Positions 11,141-23,425 of a stretch of DNA of 64,000 nucleotides are shown here, in pieces (position 1 is the first letter of the stretch; each line of letters starts with the position of its first letter). Origin of the DNA: Megalobrama amblycephala (Eukaryota; Chordata; Actinopteri; Cypriniformes; Xenocyprididae); contig NC_063045.1 in NCBI RefSeq assembly GCF_018812025.1, forward strand, positions 54,522,457 to 54,586,456, in the 5' to 3' direction. Made by a program: the position numbers and the translations under genes. Under the pieces are notes generated by a model that saw nothing but the letters and a program-made list of their open reading frames with translations, ran no database searches and was not told where the DNA came from.

Positions 11141-11350
11141 CTCTCAATCTCAGACTGTATTGTTGATGCTGGTGTAATGAATCATTTTAAAGTGGATGTT
11201 TAACGTTATCTAATCTTTCAGATGCGGTGAAATTGATCATTAAAATCTCTCTCAATCTCAGACTGTATTGTTGATGCTGGTGTAATGAATCATTTTAAAA
11301 TGGATGTTTAAGGTTATCTAATCTTTCAGATGCGGTGGAATTGATCGTGA
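11141..11350. repeat. Two-copy tandem duplication, 108-bp unit
   Basis: Copy 1 starts at 11141 and copy 2 at 11249, both with CTCTCAATCTCAGACTGTAT. The copies agree through TGATGCTGGTGTAATGAATC and ATCTAATCTTTCAGATGCGG with only scattered differences, so the duplication is recent. Confidence 0.9.
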
Positions 11351-12423
11351 AAAATTAAAGAGTTTTCTTGAAATTAAACGCCCTATTTGCAGAGCATAAA
11401 TCTTCTAAATCTTTATTTGACTGTATAATTCATATTATGAGATTTAAATTCAAATGTTCTCTCCCTCAGGACAAACCTAATACTTGCATATGAATCAAAT
11501 AGTTACAGTAAGATAAAGTATTATTAAATAGCAACACAAAGTCAACAGAGAGAGAAAAAAAAAAAAAAAAAAACTTTGCAGAGCTCAAGCAAACAAACAC
11601 CCTCTTCCCCCGATGGACGGCTTCATGCACGATGAAAGCCGATGATCTGCAAATCCCGTCTCGTTCTCCTGATGAGGTCTGACATATACCTCACGGCATG
11701 ATACCTGCTCGCTAACCAAACGCTGACAATTACCATCTGTAATTAATTGTCATTTGTATTATGCACATGAGGATGGTCCAATAATTGTTCATGATTGCGC
11801 AATCACAGACTAATTAGGTTGACATTATCTGCATTTTAAAGAAGGAGAGAAGAGAGAGAGAATAAAGGCCTAGGTATACTTTGTTTTTTTACACGCACAG
11901 CGTTGCAAAGTATACTTCAATTATCTTGTATGCCTATACATGCGCAGTTTTGAGCAATCTCTCACAATGAGTGACTACTCATTAACTGTAAATTTATCTG
12001 CATTCTTTCATGCTAGAGTACAAATGAGGATAATTTCTAACCTCTTCGCAGAACCTGTCGTCTATGTAGGCCTCCATCTTTGCTGTAGCTTGCATGCGTT
12101 CCAGTCTGTTCTATTTATACAGGTTTTCTTACTACCTTGTGAATCGACGCCCCCGGGGCACGGTTGCCACCTTGTGGATAAACTAATTACTGCAAAAAAA
12201 TTACATGGCATGTGTGACCTTGCATGACATTTCCAGATGCAATACCTCAATCATTACACAATTCTAGTATTGCACTATACCTACACCTAAAGAAAAGAAA
12301 CAAAAAACACATTACACAATATCCTACACATTACACACCCATCATATATTATTGTTCAATAATTTAACTGATAATGGAACTAGAGAGTTTTTATGGCCAT
12401 TCAACCTACAGGTTGGTACCATG
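11351..12423. other. Intergenic with candidate regulatory block
   Basis: No exon. The part at 11631-11860 is repeat-free and contains several homeodomain-type sites (TAATTAATTG, CTAATTAGG) and a TGCGCAAT C/EBP-like site. A poly-A run lies at 11556-11572. Confidence 0.4.
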
Positions 12424-13003
12424 TGTGCTGCACGAGTCCTGAAAAGTGAAGCCAAAATGTTTTGATCGCCCCCAGGTGGCTGGAAGCAGTATAGATCACA
12501 AACCTCACCCTCTCCATCTAATCAAATGGGACTTGAGACAAACTAAACAGTCAAATTACACTTCAAATAAATTTTTTCCAAAGATGGTTTCTATCATTTT
12601 AGGAAGTTTTTATCATGCTGATGTAAGTTTTTAAATACGTTTGGGTTTAGTTAGTTATTTGATGCTATAAAAACGGAGGTTTGACGTCATGATTGACAGC
12701 TGAGATTGACAGCTTCTCTGAGTGAAGTAGTCACTGACACTGAGGCACCAACAGACTTTGTTCAGGATTTTTGGGAGGAGATTGGAGCTTCAACATTAAT
12801 TTCTACATTTCCATAACTGTTTATTTCACACCGACATAATGATTTGTTCTGCAGTAAACTGTACTAACCAATTCTGCAGGAGTGTGGGCGGGGCCTTGAT
12901 AGCGCGGCTCCACTTCATGCTCACTACCGCTCAGACTCGGGCTCCAGGCTTTTCTACAATGGTAGAGAGTGAAGGTGTGTCATCCATCTTTTTTACAGTC
13001 TAT
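12424..13003. repeat. Dispersed repeat, copy related to 14969
   Basis: Shared with 14969-15303 are the blocks TCCTGAAAAGTGAAGCCAAA, GGTGGCTGG, CACCCTCTCCAT, AATGGGAC and ATGATTGACAGCTGAG. It ends in the TTTTTTACAGTCTAT tip also seen near 16326. No coding frame is seen; the class is unknown, and the inverted tip ATAGACTGTAAAAA suggests a DNA element. Confidence 0.6.
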
Positions 13004-13049
13004 AGTTGGTACCCTATACCCAGCTTACAGATTTTTTTATAAGAACGTT

Positions 13050-13300
13050 CTCTAAATATTCAGTGTTGGTTCTGGGAACGTAAAAAATGTCTAGTTTTCT
13101 TGATGTTAGAGGAATGTATTATATAAGGTATGATGTTCCTCAAACGTTCTTTCAACTTAATTTAGATTTAAAATTCAACATTCTAGGAACGTTGATTTGT
13201 AACATTCTACGAACATAAAAATTTCCAGTTTCCTTAATGTCAATAGAATGTTATTTAAAGGTTAGTATGATGTTCCGAAAACATTCTTTTAATCATTCGA
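13050..13300. repeat. Degenerate GAACGT-type tandem repeat
   Basis: Two diverged units begin near 13076 and 13212. Each has GGAACGTAAAAA-like, AGTTT(T/C)CTT and TATGATGTTCC landmarks followed by a run of TTCTTT. It is an old minisatellite-like fragment. Confidence 0.55.
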
Positions 13301-14968
13301 ACACCTGCTGTGAACAAGCTCTGAAAGAAAGAGAAATAAGAACACAAACTATGACTTTCTTCAGCCACAGCCTTAGATTAAATCAACTGAAGATAAAAGA
13401 CATTAAATCTCTAAAGATCTGATTAAACAACTCCACAAACAGCATTACCAGCTTCACTTATTACTAACCAGACTGACTTTATTTCTGTCACACGTCTACA
13501 GAAGTTTTTATTGAGAACTAACAGAGGTTTAGATGTTGATGTATTGGAAATGTTTAGTTTGGAGTCACCATTATGGTGATCGGTGTTTGCTTTAGTTGGG
13601 CTCTTGACCCTTCTGCATTGATAAAGCAGATCAACACGGCTGTTTTAAGACTCTGCATCTTTACAGTCCTCTCAAATATCTCTTGAAGAGGAAATGGGTG
13701 CAACATGCCATTTATTTTTCCAGCTCTAACCATGTTCTGAAGTTGTGACCTATATTTAATGGACAGATTACCAAATAGCATCATACACATAGCATATGAT
13801 GTATTCAATGGCTACTCTATAGAACTGAAGTCTTTGCAGAAAGTGCAAGCGCTGACTAGCTTGTGTACAAACATACTCCCCATTGTAACTGAGAATCAAA
13901 GTAAATCCCTAAATTATGTTGTTACCTGCTCCACTTCCTTCACACAAATGGGCTATGATTGCCAACAAACCTTGGGTCAAGTTATTGGAATCCAAATAAC
14001 AATTAAAAAGCAGTTTAACCAATTAGATTTTTATATTTTGGACAGCAAACACAATGTTATTGTGTTTTAGCATGTTGCTGTGAGGTTACCAAGGTATAAA
14101 CATTTATATATGCTTTTATATGCATAAACAAATACGTTTGGATTGCTGGTTCATTTATAGTTAAAGGTCATCTCAGTCCAACCTGTGTGGAATCTGTCTC
14201 GCTGCTTTCATTACAAGCTTCCAGTAATCTAACTCTATTTAATGATGGACAGAGCTTCAAAACATTTACGAAAGTTTTGGTTTAGAATCAGAGGTTCGGG
14301 AACTTGACTTGTATCAAACTCACCAAGACATGATTTAAGCAAATGAGGCTTTGTTAGGTCATACTGTTTTGAACATTTCAAAATTCAGATGGCACGCCGA
14401 ATGAACCCCTGAACTACTCGAGTAGCCTATGGCAAGCGTTTAATGATTTTAACTGATCTCAGTTTAATAAAGTAGGTTCATTTTTAATTAATGTAATGAA
14501 TGATAATACTTATGCATTTATAACACAAAAAAGGAGAATGATATTTTTAATTGCTTCTAATTGACCTAGTTTACCAAGCCCTGCCTAAGAACTCACAAAT
14601 CAAGCACTACACATTAATAAAAGAACACAAATTTTATATAAGTCATACTTAATGGTGTTTACTTATTTTGTAGATTACATTTAATACATTATACTTTCAT
14701 GAAAACATTTTCAGTGTGTGTCATTTATAAATGGACTAATTATTTTCGTTGTATTTATGCATTTTGACCAGTGCAGTGTTTCAAGCACTTTGAAACGGTG
14801 AATCAATTTGCGAAGCAATTGGTTTAATTGATTCAGAGTTTCAAAAAGTTTCTCACACTAGTAATCAGCCTCACCGCTTTCATTAGAAGTTTCTAGCAAT
14901 AAGCCTCTATTGCAAGCGACCACAGATGTATATTTTTATCATTCTGAGGGATGGTCTCTTGTTACAAA
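13301..14968. other. Intergenic with diverged palindromic MITE traces
   Basis: No exon is supported. A segment at about 14200-14360 resembles the hairpin family at 2779-2940 (GCTTCAAAACATTTACGAA, AATCAGAGGTTCGG, AAATGAGGCTTTGTTA), and 14770-14860 looks like its far end. It is old and poorly preserved. Confidence 0.4.
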
Positions 14969-15414
14969 AAAGCAAGTGTGCTGCATGTCCTGAAAAGTGA
15001 AGCCAAAGCATTTTTATTGCCCCCCTGGTGGCTGGCTGCTGTATAGGTCATAAACCCCACCCTCTCCATGTAATCGAATGGGACACGAGCTAAACTAAAA
15101 CATCCAATTACAGATGTATGTTCAACGCATCCACGTAGCAGACGCATGTTCAAGTGTTCGTTTTCCCAAGATGACTGTTTTTATGTTTTGATGCTCTAAA
15201 AACGGGTGTAATGTCATGATTGACAGCTGAGTCTGTGGGAGTATGTGCGAGACCGTGGCTCCACCTCAGAGAATCACGCTACAGTGCAGACTTGGGCTGT
15301 GTCTGAAATCACCCCCATACCTTTAAACAGGGCACTATTGAGGGAACAGCCATTTGTAGTGAACCGCAACCGATGTACACTCAATGGCTAAAGAATACCC
15401 ATAATGCACTGTGA
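14969..15414. repeat. Dispersed repeat, second copy, interrupted
   Basis: It is related to 12424-13003 through TCCTGAAAAGTGAAGCCAAA and CACCCTCTCCATGTAATC. It runs to about 15303, followed by another short repeat fragment and then the TIR element at 15415. The family tip TACAGTCTAT reappears at 16331-16340, so later insertions split this copy. Confidence 0.5.
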
Positions 15415-16130
15415 GGCCCTGTCCCAAATGACACCCTAATCACTCACGGTCTTCCTACGAGTCTGTACTTTTGTGACGACTGCTGTGGAATTCGGCAAAA
15501 GTCTGCATCAAGGCCGCGTATCGACCGGAAAGGGGGCTGCTCACGAGCACACTTCTGAAACCTAAAATGACAAATGGGACACCCTACGATCTCATGGACT
15601 TGACAGACATACGTACTTGGCAGCCATTGTAAGTCCACAAGACGTGCACAAAGTTTTGAATGGGAGAAAGTATAACGCGCAATATGGCGGAATAAGTCCC
15701 GTCTTCTAAAGCCAAGAGCCAATCGCCGACTGGTAAAGTCATCGCGTCACTTCAGCGGCCGTTAGAATCACCGGTTTCTATAGAAACAGTCAGACGCGTG
15801 CCTCCGAAGAGACACGCATTTAGGTCTGCGCATGCGCATTAGCTTGATCCAGCCTGAAAAAATACAGGTTTTTTTGTCATGATTCGAGCGTTTAGAAACT
15901 AAATTTATGAGTCGGTTGTTGTTAGATTTCATTGGTGATTTCAAATATGAAATTTAATCGTAAGGTTGGCGAACAGTTTTGGAGAATCTGATGTTTCCCC
16001 ATTCAAAGAGATAGGAGCTGCATGATGCCCAGGATGCCCGAGAGGCGTTTCAAAGATGGCCGCCGAGTGAAATGACTTGTCTTAAAGGGACTTTGACGTG
16101 CATATGAAGTGTGCCACTTGGGACAGGGCC
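15415..16130. mobile_element. TIR element with TGA 3-bp flanks
   Basis: The tips are inverted: GGCCCTGTCCCAAATGACAC at the left and GTGCCACTTGGGACAGGGCC at the right. A TGA direct repeat at 15412-15414 and 16131-16133 fits a 3-bp target duplication, as in PIF/Harbinger elements. The interior from about 15700 to 16090 recurs inverted at about 54560-55005, sharing ACGGCCGCTGAAGTGACGCG-type and CGGCGGCCATCTTTGAAACG-type blocks. No transposase frame is present. The superfamily is tentative. Confidence 0.6.
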
Positions 16131-16342
16131 TGAGAGAGTCGTGTTGAATGAATTCCCACATCTGACCAGAAGATGGCGCCCCGAACTGAATCATCCATCC
16201 ATCCATTTTCCAAACTGCTGGTCTGGAAACTGCTGGAACTTGAACGCACCTGATGCCGTAAACACGACTTCCCACCTCGTAAATAATGTACGAACGCACC
16301 AGAAGCGGAGACACGCTGTCCATCTTTTTTTACAGTCTATCC

Positions 16343-16994
16343 CTGCGTTCCATTCGGAAGGGCTCATCCCTATGCCCTAATCCCTTCAAAGGGCTTACCC
16401 TACGGAGTGAGAGCTTCGAAGGGATGAATGGTGTAGGGGTAAAAAAAAAACTCTTCTTTTGGAATGCACTTCTGCGTCATCTTAACGAGACAATCAAAGA
16501 AGAGTAGATTGTGCAAGCTGCGCCATTTGTTTAGCGTTAGTTAGTTTATTTATTTATTTATTTTAGGTTTATCGCATGTAGGCTATATTGTGTCTATGTA
16601 TTTTAAACATTTGAATGGACTGATAAAGGGAGCTGTAAAGTATTTTTGTTGAAGTACAATGTCGTTTTGACCATAATAATGTACCAAATCTAACTCGTAT
16701 AAATATTACAGTAGTATAGAAAAATACTATATATACATTTATAGGTAAAATCGAACTTCTATAACCTCCTGTACCCATTCTGTGACGTCAAAGAACTTCC
16801 CTGTGCAAAGGATCATAGGTGCCCGAAGTGTCCATCAGGTGTAGCCTACCCTTCGAAATCCTTCATTCCGAAGGGCCCTTTGAAGTGGCCAGTTTTGAGC
16901 ACTTCGGTTTGGAACGACCCTTCAACATGGCGGCCATGATTATTTTCACTCCGAAGTGCCCTTTGGAGGGCGATATATCCCGTTTGGAATGCAC
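16343..16994. mobile_element. MITE with CTGCGTTCCATTCGG end
   Basis: The left end CTGCGTTCCATTCGGAAGGG and the right end CCCGTTTGGAATGCAC are inverted, and GAAGGG/CCCTTC blocks repeat inside both arms. It is about 650 bp and non-coding. The target duplication is not clear. Confidence 0.5.
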
Positions 16995-18531
16995 CGTATG
17001 TAAAGAGGACTAATCACAGCTTTCGCAGTCAACGTATTTATGCAATGTTTAAAGTTACATTTTTGGAGAGGTATATGGTGTATGTCCAAAACAAAAGTAT
17101 AAAAATGATCAAAATATGATCAATAGATCCCGCTGGCTAAAATGAGAAAATTACAATCAATGCAAATTTTAAGAAATTTATAGTAGCTTATAAAATTCAC
17201 AGGTCTTATATATGAGGGAGACATCAATCTCAAAGTTCTCAATTACACCTTTGACACGGCCTCTGATTCTGCTGACCCACAGATCAGCCGTGGTCTGTTT
17301 GTGTATTTTATGTTGTACATAAATTATAAGCCATTGAGAAAGCACACGAGCAGACGCTCCATCAACAGCTGTTATTGACACAGGGCACTTTGCAACTAGA
17401 CTTAAAGATAAATCACCGTGTGCTTATTGACATTTGGAAAATGCCGGCGTGGGTCGACCCGCACGCTGGTGGCATACAAAGCTGTGTTCGTGCTAATCCA
17501 GTTCCTCGTGAGCGTGTTTTACAGTTTCATTTCGGCTGAGGGATTTAATGGATTCATTTGGAAGTCGTCAGACTAAAACAGAGATGTCAATGACTGCGCA
17601 GATAAAAGAGTGGCATTTCCCCGACATGATGAAAACAGAGCATCAAATCTTGCAAAGATCCTCTATCACACTGACTTTTAAAAATCTCCTAAATAAAACG
17701 GTTCAACCTTTTAAATTCCACATTGATTTAGGTTCTGTTCTTCTGTGCCTTTGGGTTTTGGTGTTTTAATTAATGTAAAGGGTATAGGGCCTTTTAAAAT
17801 GAAGGTTTAGCTTTTAAAAGCCAGGGTGAGAGCAGCGCTTCTAGGAATGAGTGCTATGTTCATGGCTTATATTTTTTTAATGGACTGAGGTGAAATTTTC
17901 TCATTGTCTGCACAGATGAATGCTCGGCTTGAAAGGAAATTCTTCGGAAAAGGAAATTACCTGGGCCATCGGCGTCTCATGCCAAAGATTGGTTGTACAG
18001 GGGGAAAACTACAACATTTCTTAAATAGAATGGAAAAGTCATGTCAGTTTCAAATTGATGTCTAATCAGGTATATGAAAGTGCAAAATGAATCAAATTGG
18101 TTTCCAAGGCTAGAAAACCAATGAGATAATTGTTTAAAAATAGAGATGCAATAGCATTTGAAAGTCTGATTCACATTTAGTTGATTTGTTCGAATGGTTC
18201 ATTTATACAAAATATATGATCTACTCCACTTTACTGCAAAAATTGTGCTTTTTTTTTCGTACCATGACTTATCCATCTTCTATTGGTCACACGTCTTCAC
18301 ATGATATGAATTCGCAGGTCAGTGTTCACCATACTGGAACTATGTGTAGTTTGGTAATTACCATAATTTTGTGATGACATCATGTGTGTCAGGATTATGT
18401 TCTACTTAGATGAATGTGTTCATGTTTTTCCCCTCTGTCTCATTGGTTACTGATTATGCACTATTTGTTTCCATAGATACTGATTAGATTCACCTGAATA
18501 CCATTTAGCTCCCCTTGTTTGTTCAGTGTAT
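16995..18531. other. Intergenic, no gene seen
   Basis: Both strands lack a convincing exon. The segment 18240-18330 resembles part of the element at 54336-55235. Confidence 0.4.
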
Positions 18532-18535
18532 TTAA

Positions 18536-19722
18536 AGGTGCAGAAAGTAATACTGGCAGCTAGTGGTTAAAATGAGTACTGCAGTCTAAATTCTAAATAT
18601 TGGAGAGGGCCATTCCTTGTCTGGCTATCACCAGACCAAGCTCAATTTAAAATTGAACATTGGTCTGGGGAGTCTGTATGTATTTTCTACTGCACAAGAG
18701 GCGTGATCAACGAGAAGCAGCAATGGCAGAAATGCAGAAGCAGCAATGGCATCGAGCGATTTTTGCAGGTTGTGCAAAAAAAAAAAAAACATGAAAGTGA
18801 GTGGTATTTACACCCCCTCGAGCGATTTGTTTGCTAAACTAAAGAAGTCATTCATCATCGTCGAGAGATTAAAAGGAATTGGATTGACCGTCGTGCTTGC
18901 TGTCGCTTTTCTATCATCGTGTTATACCCGCCAATAGCGAGCAAGGTGGATAAGCCAGTCTGTGATTGGTTCCCGCAAAAGTGTAACAGAAGCAGTAGAA
19001 ATGAATGTACGGTTTCCAGACTGAGTTGCCGGGCGAAATCAAATCGCCGGCAGATCAGGCTGGGTTTACCCAGTCTAGGCCACTCCTCCTCAGACTGGAC
19101 ACTCATGCTGGTTGCCAGATTGAAGACACGTAACGGGAACAAACAAAGTTGATGAGTTGATTTATCCCCTTTTTATACGCCTCTGGACATTATGAAAGCT
19201 TGTTTCTGCCATGAAATAAAAAATTAAAAAGGTAATTGAGACTTTTTATCTCACAATTCTGACTTTTTTCTCAGGATTGCGAGGTATAAACTCACAATTG
19301 CGAGTTGTAAAGTCAGATTTGTGTGATATAACATTCGAATTGCAAGTAATAAAGTCAGAATTGCGAGTTATAAAGTCAGAATTGCATGATATTAAGTCAG
19401 AATTGTGACATATAAACTCGCAATTGCGTGTTATGAAGTCAGAATTGTGGTGGAAAAAAGACTGACTTTTTCCCCCAGAATTGCGAGTTTATATCTCAAA
19501 ATTCTGATTGTATAATCAGAATCGCAATCGCAATTGCATGTTATAAAGTCAGAATTGCAAGATATAAACTCACAATTCTGAGAAAAAACTGACTTTACAT
19601 GACGCAATTGAGACTTTATATCACGCAATTCTGACTTTACAAGACACATGCATGTCTATGTGAGATGCAAACTCGCAATTGCGAGAAAAAAATCAGAATT
19701 GTGACAAAATGTCACAATTACC

Positions 19723-19757
<35 letters not shown>

Positions 19758-20108
19758 TTTTATTTAGTGGCAGAAACAAGCTTCCATAGGACATGGAGTT
19801 TTTTAGATGGATACTGAAGCTTCTAAGTAAGGGAGAATCTGTGATTTCTGACCTAGTTTGTTTGCTGGCTTCCATTGCTGCATTATGCTGTGTTTTCTGC
19901 CAACTGGCAACCCAGGGTGACGAAATGCTATTGGGTAAACTGACAGTGGGCGGGATCACACAGACCAAAACAAAAAAAGAATAACTGGCTGTAGCATTGT
20001 TTTTCAGAGAAACAAGTACGTGAACTTAGTATGTTTCCTAAATCTCTGCAAACATATTATGATAATTTTTGTGCTTTAATACAGTCAAAAAAATGACATA
20101 CAGCATCT
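18536..20108. mobile_element. Possible TTAA-flanked composite element
   Basis: TTAA flanks lie at 18532-18535 and 20109-20112, with short inverted tips AGGTGC at the left and GCATCT at the right. Inside are a repeat beginning near 18612 and the MITE 19191-19788. The tips are short, so the boundaries are an inference. Confidence 0.35.
19191..19788. mobile_element. MITE filled with short AATTGCGAG-type repeats
   Basis: The tips are inverted: TATGAAAGCTTGTTTCTGCC at the left and GGCAGAAACAAGCTTCCATA at the right. They are flanked by the direct repeat GGACAT (19185-19190 and 19789-19794). The interior is an irregular array with a unit of about 22-25 bp around AAGTCAGAATTGCGAG and TTATAA, present in both orientations, so the whole can fold on itself. 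A TTTA microsatellite fills 19722-19765. No coding frame. Confidence 0.75.
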
Positions 20109-20112
20109 TTAA

Positions 20113-20979
20113 GCCTCATGTTTCTGTTACTCCTGGTCAGTTCTCATTGATGTATTGTGCGTTTTTGCTCCTGAGATTATGCTAGATTTGTTAAGTTTAA
20201 TGAAGCCTGTTATTTACAACTTCATCTTGATCATGCGCTGCTATCATCACACAATACATGACAGTGTGACATTCTACTCCAAGCTGCTCACATTCTTGGA
20301 CTGGGAATAATGCGTTTCTATGGCAACACTATCAACACCTAAATGAATCTACAGTGGTCAGGTGGTACAAGTAGGAAATTCACAAGTTACAAGTTGTATT
20401 TACAAGTGAACACTTTTTTACAAGTTATTTGTGACATGGCGTCAACGCACCGAAATGCAAAACTTTGCATGAGCTTGTGTTTCTGGTCTCTAGCATGTGT
20501 ATGTGTATGAATGGAAGTCAATGGAATGAAAAAGTGTGACCACCGCTTAAGACTGGAGATTGTCCTATTCTGTCCTATCGTTTCTGATTGCATTTGATTC
20601 ATCAATCTCACCGCTCTCAAATGTTTGTTTACAATTGAGTTATTCAAATCGGTCAAAAGAACGATTCATTTACATAAACATTGTCTTTCTGTAACCTGTG
20701 TGGGCCAAGAGAGTGTGTTTGTTCGCTGGGTCATGGTCTCACTGTTGGGTTTAATTGTGCATCAAAGTGGATTATAGGACTCCTGGCCAATATGTTCCAG
20801 AATGGTGTCAGGACTTGGAACTGGAAGGGTGCTTGTTCAAGCTTTATGAGCCTTTCACCAATTTGCTTTGCGTAATTCCTATAATTCCTGTGCCATATGA
20901 AAAACTGCAAATTAATGTCAGTGCTAATAGCTAGCTTTCTCAAGATACTATAAAACTCCTTTTTCAGGAAGATTGTTCC
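20113..20979. other. Intergenic with a partial MITE end
   Basis: The part at about 20430-20560 (TTTGCATGAGCTTGTGTTTC, then GGAAGTCAATGGAATGAAAA and AGTGTGACC) matches the right end of the element 54336-55235. No gene is seen. Confidence 0.45.
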
Positions 20980-20984
20980 TGTAA

Positions 20985-21170
20985 TATGTGTGTCACTTTG
21001 GATAAAAAGGTTCTTTATAATGGAAAAAGAGGTACTTTGGATTATTAAAATGTTCTTCTCAATAAGAAAAAAGTGGTTATTTTGTTCTCTGAAAGGTCCT
21101 TTGGACAGAATGGTTCTTCTATGGCATTGCTGTGAAAACCCCCTTTTGGATCCTTCATTTTTAAGAGTGT
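20985..21170. mobile_element. MITE ending in ...AAGAGTGTA
   Basis: The block contains AAAAGGTTCTTTATAATGG, GGATTATTAAAATGTTCTTC and ends CATTTTTAAGAGTGTA. The same family in the same orientation begins at 26653 with CACTCTTAAAAATAAAGG. The left tip of this copy is degraded. Confidence 0.55.
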
Positions 21171-21174
21171 AGGC

Positions 21175-22690
21175 TATATATAATATTACTGCTTAATAAA
21201 CAAGGATTTTATGAATTTTAAATGTTAAAATTCTGTGGAATTCTACAGGCCCAGATACTGACTATATATAGGCTACTGTTATTTTTTTTCCAAGAGCAGC
21301 ATTTTTAGGCAAACAAAATTTATCATTCCTCCCATGAACTCTCTCCCAGGTATATGTTCTCTAATGGAAAATGGTGAAGATGCTGGAGAACTTGAAGCAA
21401 AAGTTCAAAAAGATCAAGTCGTTCAATCAATGATTTCTACTGGCTTAAACAGCCTAGAATATGATGTTTTGGGGTATTAAGCAATGTTCAAAATGGCTCT
21501 AGACCATGATACAGTTTGAAATAATCATGAGTCATGTAGCGAAGCTGTCTTTAAAGCATATTCAGGCAGTATTTCTGCAGTGACAGGTTTCACATAAGCC
21601 ACTAAACAATTTATCAGATTGGATTTTCACGTCTCCCAGGAAACCCCAGACACTCGCACAGGTGAAGAGGAGCAACATAAACCTGCATCTACTGTTTTCA
21701 TGATGACTGTTACACCCACACAGCTGTGAGGAAAAGTTTATCTTCCAAAACATCTGATATTTAAATATCGCAGTGCACATTTATGTGAGTGTGCCTTCTT
21801 AGTTAAGTGTATTCGATTTCCCCTTCAAGCAATTCTCCTCCAATCAGAAGTGCTCATTTCCATTCAAGAGGCATCCGGCTAAACTAAACAAATAATTCTG
21901 CTCGGGTATTCCGAAATTCACGAGAAGCCCTGCCCTCACCTCAGGGGCACCAATCACAGCAAACGGCCACTGGATGAGTGATTAGACGCCAGGCATGATT
22001 TGACCTTCAGGCTTTGTGTTGGCAAGCTTTAAAATACAAAAAAAGAGTGTGACATGATCTCTTGATCTCCTTCCCTGTCTCAGCTTGGACAACAACACAT
22101 TTTTTGATTGCCTGCACACACAAGATTCACGCCCTCTGAATAGAAAACAGCTTTTAAATGATTTCTTTTTGCAGAGAGTTCAAAGTCTATTTACATTTAG
22201 TACTTAATATAGTTGTATGTGTGTCCTGATAAGACAGAGAAGTGATTGATTAAATTTGTCAGTCTATGATGAGTGAGCAACTGTACTAAATGATAATCAG
22301 AGATTATTACGTTCAATACAAACACTGTTTATTATATATAAGTTATATACTTTTCAGCAGAGGTGGCCTTTGCAATTCGGAGGCCCATTTCAAAAAAACA
22401 GTTGGAAAAATGTAATGATTTTAAAAACTGACAGCAGGTGACGGCAAATCATTGTCTTAACGTTAGTCAAACACTTCATTCAAAACATGGACTCATTCAG
22501 TTGCTCTGAGACACAATGGCTCTACTATGGATTTGTTGCGAAACAGAAAAACAGAAAGTTCTAAGTCTAAAATGTAAGTCGCATAACATTAACCTTGTTT
22601 ATTGAACTGTTGTATAAAATCAATAGGCTATCAGATGATCGGGAAAACAACACTCTATATCCTTTTATAAATATTAAAAACAAGAAATCA
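21175..22690. other. Intergenic, no gene seen
   Basis: No supported exon. The segment 21830-22030 is repeat-free and of balanced composition, a weak candidate for conserved non-coding DNA. Confidence 0.35.
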
Positions 22691-22691
22691 T

Positions 22692-22860
22692 ACATTGGTT
22701 ACACTTTATTTTAAGGTGACATAGTTATATTGAACTTACCCAAATAAGTACTAAGTAATATATACTTACTATAGAGTTACAGTCAGGGTTTGGTTTAGGG
22801 TTAGTTACTTGTAATTATTTATCATTGACTGTTATTACTATAGTAAGTAAATGTACTAAC
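22692..22860. repeat. Dispersed repeat starting GGTTACACTTTATTTTAAGG
   Basis: The GGTTACACTTTATTTTAAGG start and a GGGTTTGGTTTAGGGTTAG core are typical of a common fish MITE family. Similar GGGTTAGG-like cores occur in the element 60835-61202. Confidence 0.5.
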
Positions 22861-23106
22861 TTCAATCCAGCACTCTAGGCAAAATAGGAATATGCCGCCC
22901 CCTACATGCAAATTAAGTAAAAAATTGAGTAAAAAATGCCAATTTATCATATTGGAGCAAAGAGGACACACAGACAAGGCAGAGCAGGTTACTTTTGATA
23001 TGAAACAAAGTCTCAAATTTCAAATTTTGTAATTTTTAAAGAAATTTAAACAATACATATCGTTTTGTGGCTCTTTAATATGTCGTGACAGATCACTGTA
23101 GCGCCG

Positions 23107-23230
23107 TTCAAGTCAAGTCACCTTTATTTATATAGCGCTTTTTACAATGCAGATTGTGTCAAAGCAGCTTTACATTGATAATTGGTATATAATTTTTCCT
23201 TTTAAAGAATAGTGTCAGTGCAGGCAGATC
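23107..23230. repeat. Cyprinid-type dispersed repeat fragment
   Basis: It contains AAGTCAAGTCACCTTTATTT, ATATAGCGCTTTTTACAATG and CAAAGCAGCTTTACA in order. I know this block as very abundant in cyprinid genomes; its class is not certain to me. Confidence 0.55.
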
Positions 23231-23425
23231 AAAAGCACTGTTGAATAAATGTCAAGCGGCTTGTGAACCGATCATCTCATCCTGTTAATTTATAGCATCA
23301 AATAAACATGAAGGAATGTTTCAACTCCGGAAAGATGTCAGTACACACCACTTGCCAAATTCAAGTCCAACTACGTAAAAAAAAAATAAAAAAAATAAAA
23401 AAAAAGTCCAACGACGTTAACTAAA

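Noticed and set aside
19220..19720. Short repeats with regular spacing resembling a CRISPR array
   Set aside because: The genome is eukaryotic, the units vary and occur in both orientations, and the block sits between MITE tips.
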